Virus record (IMG/VR): IMGVR_UViG_3300006128_000024
Location: 1 to 38,708 of that record
Length of the DNA: 38,708 bases
From: a virus
Reading direction: 5' to 3' (one strand)
The position numbers and the translations under genes are program-made. The notes below the pieces were generated by a model. The model ran no database searches. It was not told the DNA's origin and was given only the letters and a program-made list of their open reading frames with translations. Shown here piece by piece: positions 1 through 6,674 of this stretch. Within the stretch, counting starts at the first letter, position 1. Every line of letters starts with the position of its first letter.

Positions 1-1325
1 GAAAACAAACTATTACTTCCATAAAAAATAAAGAAAAGAAAATTTTAGAACTACAAAAACAATTAACAATTTGTGAATCCAAGAAAAAATACAAAATCAT
101 AAACAAAATTTCTGAAATAAAAAGAAGTATAAAACATGAAATTGTATTTGGAGGGAAAGATTTGTTAAGAAAAATTTCCAAAGAAAAAGATTTAGGAAAG
201 AAAGAGAATTTAATTAAAGAATTTAAAGAAAAAAGATTATTGCCTATTTGTAGTATAGGCGAAGCTCCTAAAAATTCTAATAGAAAATTTAGTTTTAAAT
301 TAAATGAAAACAAAATAATTTTTAAACCTAATGTTAAAATAAAAATAAATTTAGAATTTCATTCAGGTAAAAACCAAGTAAAAATTTTAAATAAATTACA
401 AAATTTCATAGGAGAAATCCCTATTACTTGTTCTTTAGATAACAAATTTGTTTATATTTCTTATGATGAAGAAAAATTAAATAATTTTGAATTTAATGAG
501 AAAGATTATAAAAAAGAATTAAACAATGAATTTTCTAAATTAAATTATTCAAAGGAAGAAAAAAGTTTTATAGCTAAAAAAATAAAACAAAAGTGGTATA
601 AAGAACAAAAACAAAGAAAATTAGAAAATAAAATTTCTAATAGATATGCAAGTGTAGATTTAAATCCTCAATATATAGGATTTTGTATTAAAGAAGAAAA
701 TAAAGTAATTTACAAAAATGCTTTTGATTTGTCTAAATTATCCAATAAATTAGGTAAAAAATCTAGTGATAAAAAACAAAAACATCAAAATAATAAACGA
801 AAATATGAATTAACAATTGTTTGGAAAGAAATTTTTAAATTGTGTAAACATTATAAAGTAGCTAATTTCGTTTTAGAAGATTTAGAATTCAAACAAAAAG
901 GAATCAATGAAAATTCTTCTGAAGTTAATAGAAAATGTAAAAATATTTGGCATAGGACATTAACTACTAATCTTATTTCTAAGTATTGTAATAGTTTAGG
1001 AATAAACAAAATAGAAGTTAATCCTTGTTATTCAAGTTTTATGGGGAATTTAACATACAATGATTTTGACCCCATTGCAAGTTCGTTAGAACTTTGCAGA
1101 AGGGGTCAAACAAAATATATCAAAAATAATAAAAAACAATTTGGAGATTTAGAATCAATTAATCAAGAAAAGCTGAATTATTTCTTAGGTGAGAATGTTT
1201 CTAATTTTACTTCGGTAAAAGAATTATTCAAAATGTTTTCGGGAATAAAATACCGTAACGTTAGAAAGTCTAACGAAGAAATAAAGTTAAAAAGTTATAA
1301 ATCTAAATTATATTGTATTATTTAG
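1..1325 (+). CDS. TnpB-like RuvC nuclease (IS605 OrfB family), 5' end outside window
   Basis: The reading frame is open to the left edge (first full codon at base 3), so the TTG at 162 is not a credible start and the gene continues off the window. The N-terminal part is Lys-rich and ends in IVFGGKDLL, a signature I associate with long TnpB-like proteins. The RuvC triad is visible: D in YASVDLNPQYIGF (about base 655), E in FVLEDLEF (about 875) and D in NDFDPIASSLELCRRG (about 1065). The four-cysteine zinc finger usually found between RuvC II and III is absent; the segment VNPCYSSFMGNLTY replaces it, as in a known subgroup of TnpB-related proteins. Family knowledge: TnpB is an RNA-guided DNA endonuclease encoded by IS605-type transposons. 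No TnpA gene or obvious element ends are seen here, so it may be a domesticated or homing-type nuclease. The stop is TAG, which shows that amber is a normal stop in this genome. Confidence 0.8.
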   Translation, partial: KQTITSIKNKEKKILELQKQLTICESKKKYKIINKISEIKRSIKHEIVFGGKDLLRKISKEKDLGKKENLIKEFKEKRLLPICSIGEAPKNSNRKFSFKLNENKIIFKPNVKIKINLEFHSGKNQVKILNKLQNFIGEIPITCSLDNKFVYISYDEEKLNNFEFNEKDYKKELNNEFSKLNYSKEEKSFIAKKIKQKWYKEQKQRKLENKISNRYASVDLNPQYIGFCIKEENKVIYKNAFDLSKLSNKLGKKSSDKKQKHQNNKRKYELTIVWKEIFKLCKHYKVANFVLEDLEFKQKGINENSSEVNRKCKNIWHRTLTTNLISKYCNSLGINKIEVNPCYSSFMGNLTYNDFDPIASSLELCRRGQTKYIKNNKKQFGDLESINQEKLNYFLGENVSNFTSVKELFKMFSGIKYRNVRKSNEEIKLKSYKSKLYCII

Positions 1326-1339
1326 ATAACTTTTTATGA

Positions 1340-1558
1340 TTATTTTATTTTACTACAAAATTTTCTATAACCATTGTTTGAATTTAAAAATTTTAAATTT
1401 TTTCCACAATAGCATTTTGGTAATTCTAAAATATTATTGATAAAGCAAAAAAGTTTTTCCTTAAAAGTATTTCCAAAATTAATTTTATTTATAATTTCAA
1501 ATTCTTCAGGGAAATCTTTTTTTATTTTTAAAGTAGTTATTTTTAAAAATTTTTCCAT
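1340..1558 (-). pseudogene. N-terminal remnant of a zinc-ribbon homing endonuclease
   Basis: A 72-residue frame whose C-terminal part, with KCYCG followed by NGYRKFCS, matches the Cys-x-Cys ... GY(K/R)(E/K)(F/Y)CS zinc-ribbon pattern near the N-terminus of the neighbouring endonuclease on the other strand. It stops right after FCSKIK, where that family normally continues with a second cysteine pair, KYG repeats and a nuclease domain. The likely reading is that this is the N-terminal stub of a deleted endonuclease gene, converging on the TnpB-like gene. A functional small zinc protein cannot be excluded, but the last zinc ligand is missing. Confidence 0.5.
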
Positions 1559-1632
1559 TTATATAAATATATAGTTAATTTGGAACATAAACAAATAATA
1601 TGTATATTTATAAAAAAATAGTAATAATATGA

Positions 1633-2961
1633 ATGGCAATAAGTTTAGAAAACAAGTATAGAAATAGAGAAGAATATGAGGATATAGTTTTATGTTATGG
1701 TAAGTCTTTTATTGAAAAATTATTTAATTATGAAAATAACCATCCAAATGGTATTGATTGTAAAAAATGTTTATTAGTTAAAACAACTTTTCAAGGATAT
1801 AAAAAAGGTTATAAAGAATATTGTAGTAAATGTGGCCATTCAGCACCTGGGGTAAATGAAAGAAGGAAGAATACTTGTTTAGAAAAATATGGTAGTGACA
1901 ATGTTTTTAAAACTGGTTTTATGCAAGAAAAATCAAAAGAAACTTGTTTAAAAAAATATGGAGTTACCAATGCGAATAAAACCAAAGAAACAAGAGAAAA
2001 AATAAGAAAAACTATAAAAGAAAAAATAGGCGTTGATTCTTATTTTAAAATCCCTGAATTTAAAAGAAAAGTTTTGGATATTATTAAAGAAAAACATGGT
2101 GCTGAGTACTCAATGCAAACAGAAAAAGGTAAAGAAAAATTTTTGGAAACTTGCATTGAAAGATATGGAATGAGCTATGTTGCCTCAGAACAAAACAGGG
2201 ATAAACTAAGAGAAAAGGAAGTTCAAGATAAAGCTAATATTGGAAGAGAAAATACTTGTCAAGAAAAATACGGGGTTGATCATATTAGTCAAATACCAGA
2301 AGTACGAAAAAAAGTTAAAACTACATTAATAGAAAAATATGGAGTAGATTGTAACATGAATATTCCTTTTATAGTTGAAAAAACAAAATTAAAAATCAAG
2401 GAAAAATATGGAGTTGAATGGGGTTGTTTGATTAAAACAAATTATAAAACTTCGAAATATGAAAGAGCATTACGAGAATATTTTCAATTAGACCCTTTTA
2501 AATTAGGAACTAAACAATTTGATTTATGTTTTATCGAAGATAAAATTTTAGTTGAAATTGATGGTGAATTTTGGCATAAAGAAGATATAAGGAAAATTAA
2601 TAATCAACAATTTACAAATTTTATTAATGATTATAAAAAAGAAATTTTAGCTAAAGAAAATGGATATAATTTAAAAAGAATAAGAGTTAATGATTTGTCT
2701 AAAATTATAAAATCAAAAATTATAACAAAAGAAATTATTTTTAATAATTGTTATATTAAGGAATATAATTTTAATATTCCATTAAATGAAATTATTTTAA
2801 AAGAATATTTAGAAATGTTAATTTTAAGTAACAATAAACAAAGATTAAAATTATTGTTTAAAAATATGAAAGAATACATTTTTATTTCTACAGGCAAGCA
2901 AAAAACAATTAATGAAATTTTAAAAGAAAATTATGAGTTATATAACACCACTAACAATTAA
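1633..2961 (+). CDS. KYG-repeat endonuclease, Vsr/EDxHD-like (homing-type)
   Basis: A 442-residue protein in three parts. Residues 43-67 hold a zinc ribbon (C43, C46, C64, C67, with GYKKGYKEYC between). Residues 79-265 hold about eight degenerate repeats of 24-26 residues centred on EKYGVD, a repeat common in phage homing endonucleases and presumed to bind DNA. Residues 295-350 look like a PD-(D/E)xK or Vsr-type nuclease core, with VEIDGEFWH (308-315) and then DYKKEILAKENGYNLKRI. A role as a free-standing homing endonuclease is inferred from this architecture. The last 29 bases overlap the next gene, so the two may be translated together or the endonuclease may have inserted against it. An ATG start at 1633 is the only reasonable one; the leader is A-rich without a Shine-Dalgarno site. 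Confidence 0.75.
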   Translation: MAISLENKYRNREEYEDIVLCYGKSFIEKLFNYENNHPNGIDCKKCLLVKTTFQGYKKGYKEYCSKCGHSAPGVNERRKNTCLEKYGSDNVFKTGFMQEKSKETCLKKYGVTNANKTKETREKIRKTIKEKIGVDSYFKIPEFKRKVLDIIKEKHGAEYSMQTEKGKEKFLETCIERYGMSYVASEQNRDKLREKEVQDKANIGRENTCQEKYGVDHISQIPEVRKKVKTTLIEKYGVDCNMNIPFIVEKTKLKIKEKYGVEWGCLIKTNYKTSKYERALREYFQLDPFKLGTKQFDLCFIEDKILVEIDGEFWHKEDIRKINNQQFTNFINDYKKEILAKENGYNLKRIRVNDLSKIIKSKIITKEIIFNNCYIKEYNFNIPLNEIILKEYLEMLILSNNKQRLKLLFKNMKEYIFISTGKQKTINEILKENYELYNTTNN

Positions 2962-3682
2962 TGGTATGTTATCTTCAAGATATAAGTTAATAAAAGGGGG
3001 ATATAAAAAAAACAGTAAACAAGTAAATATTTTTAATAATATTGAATTAATAAATGAATATATTAAAGATTATAATGTTTCTTTATCTTATTTAACAGAA
3101 GAACAAAAAAATAAAATTTTAATAGAATTCCCACAACAAAATTTTTCTAAGTCAAATGAAATTATTTCTATTATAAATGAGAATTTTTTAAATCGTACAG
3201 GGAAAAAATTCAAGGAATTTAGAGAAGCATACAATCATTGGAATTCTAAAATTATAATTAAAAATAAATTAAATGATTTTGACGAAATACAAAATTTAAT
3301 TGATAATTGGAAAAAAGAGAGTGGTGAAAAATATGGTTGGATAGAACATAGTGGTTATGACTTAAATTTTTTTAAAAATATTTATCCAATTGAAAAAGAA
3401 AAATATTACTGTTTATTTTTTTATTTAGGCGTTGAATTAGTTGGGTATTCAATAGTAGAAAAATCACAAACTAATATTTTCAATTATGTTATAAGAAAAA
3501 CTCGAAAATATATAGACTTATGTCTTTATATTGATTACATAACAATTAAAAATCTTAATATAAATAAAGAATATTTTATTAATTGGGGTTGTTCTTCCGG
3601 AAATTTAAAAAAATATAAGAGTAAATTTCCTATTGCTTCACAAGAAAAAAGATTTTCATGCAAATTAAAAAAACTCCTTTAG
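2933..3682 (+). CDS. GNAT-fold acyltransferase-like protein, partner of the downstream methyltransferase
   Basis: A 249-residue protein. The C-terminal half (about 105-245) reads like a GNAT/DUF2156-type acyltransferase: CLFFYLGVELVGYSIV resembles the central strands and INWGCSSGNLKKYKSKF resembles the final conserved block (compare the W-G-x-S-x-G-x-K-x-Y/F-K pattern). The N-terminal 100 residues are unassigned. Its end overlaps the start of the DNA methyltransferase gene by 25 bases, so the two products are very probably made together. Phage Mu Mom, which converts adenine to a carbamoylmethyl derivative, is also a GNAT-fold enzyme, so a role in DNA base modification is a reasonable but unproven idea. 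The start overlaps the upstream endonuclease gene. A plain GNAT acting on a small molecule or protein is the alternative. Confidence 0.5.
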   Translation: MSYITPLTINGMLSSRYKLIKGGYKKNSKQVNIFNNIELINEYIKDYNVSLSYLTEEQKNKILIEFPQQNFSKSNEIISIINENFLNRTGKKFKEFREAYNHWNSKIIIKNKLNDFDEIQNLIDNWKKESGEKYGWIEHSGYDLNFFKNIYPIEKEKYYCLFFYLGVELVGYSIVEKSQTNIFNYVIRKTRKYIDLCLYIDYITIKNLNINKEYFINWGCSSGNLKKYKSKFPIASQEKRFSCKLKKLL

Positions 3683-4788
3683 ACAATAGTAATTCAAATA
3701 ATCCTTGGTTAATTACAACAAACAGAAATGAATTAATCGAAAAGGATGGTATTCCTCTTTCTGCTGAATATATTTGGTCTTTACAAGGAAATGATAGAAA
3801 TGATTTAGTTAAATGGGTTTTTAATTATTATCAAAATAAAGAATTACCTATTGAAAGAATAAATGAAAATGATTTAATTTCTTCTTATCAAAATTTAATT
3901 AAAAAGGATGCCAGTGAAGTATTTGAAAATGGTTTTATAAAAAACTCTAATACAATTTTATTGAATGAAATAAGAAGTGTTTTTAATGAAGAATTTTATT
4001 CTAGTAAAAGAGAAAAAGCTAAAAGCATAAATGAAGCATTTAAAAATCCTGAATATTTTATTCAAGTATTACAAAATAGAATGGGTTATGTTTCTTCAAA
4101 AGAAGATGGAACTGATAGACCTATGGTATTTGGTATTACAGATAAAATGATAATTCAAGGAATTAAAAGTAGTGGGAAAGGTAGTATAATTTCGCAATTT
4201 AAGCCTTTAGTAGCAAAATATATATATGAAAATTATTGCCCTAAAAATGGTAAGGTATTTGATTATTCTTGTGGATGGGGAGCAAGAATGTTAGCATCGA
4301 ATTCTTTAGGGTTAGAGTATTATGGTATAGATCCTTTAACATCAAATAAATGTAATTACATTTTAAATTTAATAAAAGGTAAAGGTAAAATATTTAATGG
4401 TTGTAGTGAAGATGAGAATTTATATAAAGAAATTCCTAAAGTAGATTTAATATTTTCTTCACCACCATATTTTAATATGGAAGTTTATTCAAACGAAATT
4501 TCTCAATCATATAATAAATTTAAAAATTATAATGATTGGTTAGAAAAATATTGGCATAAAACTGTAAAAAATTGCAAATCTATTTTAAAAGAAAAAGGAA
4601 TATTTGGGATTGTTATGGTTGAAAAATATGGCAATTATAATCTTGCAAAAGATATGAACCAAATTATTTTAAATGAAGGAATGAATTTGATAAAAGAACT
4701 ACCTATGAAAACAGGTAGTTCACATCTTACAAATAAAAAATTAAATGGAAATCAAAAAATAAATGATGTGATTTATTTATTTCAATAA
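3658..4788 (+). CDS. SAM-dependent DNA methyltransferase (N4/N6-amino type)
   Basis: A 376-residue protein. The SAM-binding motif is FDYSCGWGARMLAS (201-214), followed by GIDP (223-226), and the catalytic motif is SPPYF (268-272) in the typical place after it. The (D/S)PPY motif marks methyltransferases that act on exocyclic amino groups of adenine or cytosine. Residues 1-190 are an extra N-terminal region with no recognised domain and may recognise DNA. The gene starts inside the GNAT-like gene (25-base overlap), forming a two-gene unit. Likely roles are protection from host restriction or one step in making a hypermodified base. Its end is three bases from the stop of a convergent minus-strand gene, with no terminator hairpin visible between them. 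Confidence 0.8.
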   Translation: MQIKKTPLDNSNSNNPWLITTNRNELIEKDGIPLSAEYIWSLQGNDRNDLVKWVFNYYQNKELPIERINENDLISSYQNLIKKDASEVFENGFIKNSNTILLNEIRSVFNEEFYSSKREKAKSINEAFKNPEYFIQVLQNRMGYVSSKEDGTDRPMVFGITDKMIIQGIKSSGKGSIISQFKPLVAKYIYENYCPKNGKVFDYSCGWGARMLASNSLGLEYYGIDPLTSNKCNYILNLIKGKGKIFNGCSEDENLYKEIPKVDLIFSSPPYFNMEVYSNEISQSYNKFKNYNDWLEKYWHKTVKNCKSILKEKGIFGIVMVEKYGNYNLAKDMNQIILNEGMNLIKELPMKTGSSHLTNKKLNGNQKINDVIYLFQ

Positions 4789-4791
4789 AAA

Positions 4792-5280
4792 TTAGATAAC
4801 TAGGAAGAAATTATCAAACAAAAAATATTTTAAATTATCAATTATATGAAATTCTTCTTTAGTAAAACTAGGTTGTAGATTATATTGATAATTTAAAAGT
4901 AATTGTAAATTCTTCTTATTATTAATTTGAGTTAATTGATTAATTGGCATTGCATCTGCATGCTTTGAGAATGGTTCTGGATGATCCATATTATTTCTTT
5001 CTGGATTAATTTTTTCAGAAATATCTATTGCCTGTTTATAATTATCCAATGTAAAATTATTTCCAATAGAATTAAATATAGAATGATTTTTTGATAAATC
5101 TTGGCCAATAGAAATTTTTATAATTCTAACGCCAAATCTAGATTCAATTATACAATGGCCTTTATATTCATTTAATATTTCATGAAAGGTAATTTTCATA
5201 CCATTATTTCCATTTCTTATAAATAAATGTGTGCCATTTATTACTAACTCAATTTTTTCTTTAATGCTTAATTTTTTCAT
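4792..5280 (-). CDS. hypothetical protein, 162 aa
   Basis: I do not recognise this protein. It is soluble, with no membrane segment, no cysteine cluster and no nucleotide-binding motif. It is a lone minus-strand gene between the methyltransferase and vWA genes and is preceded by a clear TAGATAAA-N8-TAATTTTG promoter. That promoter ends only four bases upstream of the ATG, so the transcript would be leaderless or nearly so if this start is right; the next in-frame Met (in GMKITFHE) is an alternative. Confidence 0.6.
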   Translation of the reverse strand: MKKLSIKEKIELVINGTHLFIRNGNNGMKITFHEILNEYKGHCIIESRFGVRIIKISIGQDLSKNHSIFNSIGNNFTLDNYKQAIDISEKINPERNNMDHPEPFSKHADAMPINQLTQINNKKNLQLLLNYQYNLQPSFTKEEFHIIDNLKYFLFDNFFLVI

Positions 5281-5284
5281 AATA

Positions 5285-5308
5285 CAAAATTAATTTATTT
5301 TTTATCTA
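5285..5308 (-). promoter_or_regulatory. bipartite phage promoter (TAGATAAA-N8-TAATTTTG)
   Basis: On the minus strand TAGATAAA is followed, after exactly 8 bases, by TAATTTTG, a perfect TANNTTTG. The same arrangement occurs in front of seven other minus-strand genes in this window. It lies directly upstream of the 162-aa gene. Confidence 0.65.
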
Positions 5309-5317
5309 TTTTTTATT

Positions 5318-5325
5318 TATATTTG
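5318..5325 (+). promoter_or_regulatory. possible Bacteroidota-type -7 element (TATATTTG) for the vWA gene
   Basis: TATATTTG fits TANNTTTG and lies 15 bases upstream of the vWA ATG. No TAGATAAA box is present on this strand and no convincing -33 TTTG is seen, so this is weak evidence in a very AT-rich stretch. Confidence 0.3.
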
Positions 5326-5340
5326 TAAAAATATTAAATA

Positions 5341-6012
5341 ATGAAAAAAGGTTACGTTCACATTTCGATTTTACTTGATAAAAGTGGCAGTATTGAATTA
5401 ATTAAAAATGATATAATGGGGTCAGTAAATAATTTTATTGAAACCCAAATGTTAATACCAGGTGATTTAACTATTTCACTTTCTACTTTTTCTGCTAAAA
5501 TTCAAGCTATTAAAACTTTTACAGGGACTTTCCCTATTGATGATTTTGATTACCAAAGAATATTATTTTTTGATAAGCCCGAAAAATTTAATAAATTAAC
5601 TCATTTTAATTTCCAACCTTCTGGTGGGACTGCATTATTTGATAATTGTAAAAGAATGATTGATGAAACAGGAACGTTCTTAGCTAATTTACCAATAGAA
5701 AATAGACCTGAAAAAGTTTTATTTGTTATAATTACTGATGGTGAAGAAAATTCTTCTTATTTAGTTAGTAAGGAACAATTAGATGAGTCAATTAATTTAC
5801 AAAAAAATGTTTACAATTGGCAATTTATTTATCTTGGTGCTAATCAAGACGCTTTTGCAGTAGGAAAAGATTTAGGAATTAAAGCGATGAATTATTCAAC
5901 AACTGAAAGAGGAATAAAATCAATGATTTCCGTTTTAAATTCTTCTACAAAAAATTATAGAACAGAAGCTTGTATGGATTTTATGATAAACCAAAATGAT
6001 ATTGAATTATAA
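5341..6012 (+). CDS. von Willebrand factor A (vWA) domain protein
   Basis: A 223-residue, essentially single-domain vWA protein. The metal-ion-dependent adhesion site is complete: DKSGS (13-17, D-x-S-x-S), T97 in PSGGTALF, and D133 in FVIITDGEENSS. The family binds partner proteins through a divalent metal. It has no signal peptide or membrane anchor, so it presumably acts in the cytoplasm or in virion assembly. It is the first plus-strand gene of the virion module, upstream of the tail sheath, with a hairpin terminator 45 bases after its stop. The exact partner is unknown. Confidence 0.85.
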   Translation: MKKGYVHISILLDKSGSIELIKNDIMGSVNNFIETQMLIPGDLTISLSTFSAKIQAIKTFTGTFPIDDFDYQRILFFDKPEKFNKLTHFNFQPSGGTALFDNCKRMIDETGTFLANLPIENRPEKVLFVIITDGEENSSYLVSKEQLDESINLQKNVYNWQFIYLGANQDAFAVGKDLGIKAMNYSTTERGIKSMISVLNSSTKNYRTEACMDFMINQNDIEL

Positions 6013-6021
6013 AAATTTTTC

Positions 6022-6036
6022 TACAATAATTAAAAA
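6022..6036 (+). promoter_or_regulatory. orphan copy of the late-promoter-like motif (TACAATAATTAAAAA)
   Basis: The 15-base core TACAATAATTAAAAA is identical to the block upstream of the sheath, tube and neck genes, but here it lies 9 bases after the vWA stop and only about 20 bases before a terminator hairpin. If active, it would make only a very short RNA. It may be a relic of the promoter that once faced the sheath gene before a reverse cassette was inserted. Confidence 0.45.
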
Positions 6037-6057
6037 GTACATTCATAATTTTTAATT

Positions 6058-6082
6058 GGGCTTGTTTCTACAAGCCCTTTTT
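6058..6082 (+). terminator. intrinsic terminator after the vWA gene
   Basis: GGGCTTG and CAAGCCC form a perfect 7-bp stem around a 6-base loop (TTTCTA), followed by five T on the plus strand. The convergent minus-strand membrane protein gene ends inside the hairpin (stop at 6068). Confidence 0.85.
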
Positions 6083-6388
6083 CATGAGTAAATATAAAGA
6101 AACACTCTCATATATAAAAAAGATTATGTACGATACTCTATCTTTTTTATATGCAAAAGCTAATCGAATAGCGGTTAATGCTAAATATAATTGTATTAAA
6201 ATTATCATTTGATAAAGAAAAGAATCTTGAGCAAAATAATAAATACAATGTATCATTACAATAGCAAAATTAAATATTTTAGTAAGATCGCTATAATTAT
6301 TTCTAAAATTTAACATTGCTATCGTGAATAGCAATATATTTGGTATTATACAAAAGTAAATCATATTGCTATATTTTAAAAAATCCAA
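6068..6388 (-). CDS. small integral membrane protein, 106 aa
   Basis: The protein is strongly hydrophobic, with three to four likely membrane helices (residues about 9-27, 37-52, 56-77 and 83-100) separated by short charged loops. No family is recognised. It overlaps the end of the upstream 70-aa gene by 13 bases, so both are expressed from the promoter at 6612-6635. Its stop codon lies in the loop of the shared terminator hairpin. A phage membrane protein on a small reverse cassette inside the structural module suggests a moron-type accessory function such as superinfection exclusion; this is inference only. Confidence 0.6.
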   Translation of the reverse strand: MDFLKYSNMIYFCIIPNILLFTIAMLNFRNNYSDLTKIFNFAIVMIHCIYYFAQDSFLYQMIILIQLYLALTAIRLAFAYKKDRVSYIIFFIYESVSLYLLMKKGL

Positions 6389-6588
6389 TTAAATTCTGTT
6401 CTTTCAATTCCTGCAATATCTAACATATTTAAATGTCCGATTTGTTTATCACGTTCAAAAGAATAATTTTTATTTTTTGAAATTTGATCATGTGATTTAC
6501 CTTGTAACCTTAATGCCTCAACTAATTTAAGAAGATAATTATTTTGTTCTTTCGCTTTATTATAAAGTCTCTTTTTTAATTCCTCCAT
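6376..6588 (-). CDS. hypothetical protein, 70 aa
   Basis: A small charged, probably helical protein with no recognised domain. It is the first gene of a two-gene reverse cassette, 23 bases downstream of a strong match to the TAGATAAA-N8-TANNTTTG promoter, and it overlaps the membrane protein gene. The promoter placement supports the ATG at 6588. Confidence 0.6.
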   Translation of the reverse strand: MEELKKRLYNKAKEQNNYLLKLVEALRLQGKSHDQISKNKNYSFERDKQIGHLNMLDIAGIERTEFNWIF

Positions 6589-6611
6589 TTTATTTATTTT
6601 TGTTTACTCTA

Positions 6612-6635
6612 CAAAGTTAGTAATTTTTTTATCTA
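6612..6635 (-). promoter_or_regulatory. bipartite phage promoter (TAGATAAA-N8-TAACTTTG)
   Basis: TAGATAAA and TAACTTTG on the minus strand with exactly 8 bases between them, 23 bases upstream of the 70-aa gene. The downstream context GTAGAGTAAACAAA is nearly identical to that of the PARP-gene promoter at 25869-25892. Confidence 0.75.
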
Positions 6636-6645
6636 CTTTTTTGTT

Positions 6646-6667
6646 TTTACAATAATTAAAAATAAAA
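6646..6667 (+). promoter_or_regulatory. candidate late promoter of the tail sheath gene
   Basis: A 22-base block (TTT followed by ACAATAATTAAAAATAAAA) lies just upstream of the sheath ATG at 6675. The same 22 bases occur upstream of the tube gene (11459-11480) and the 398-aa neck-like gene (13205-13226), which is far beyond chance even in AT-rich DNA. It could be a late promoter giving a very short leader, or a shared leader/translation element. Confidence 0.6.
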
Positions 6668-6674
6668 GAAATAA

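Noticed and set aside
162-200. A TTG start at 162 for the TnpB-like gene.
   Set aside because: The same frame is open without a stop to the left edge and the upstream residues (including IVFGGKDLL) continue the protein family pattern, so the gene is truncated by the window, not started here.
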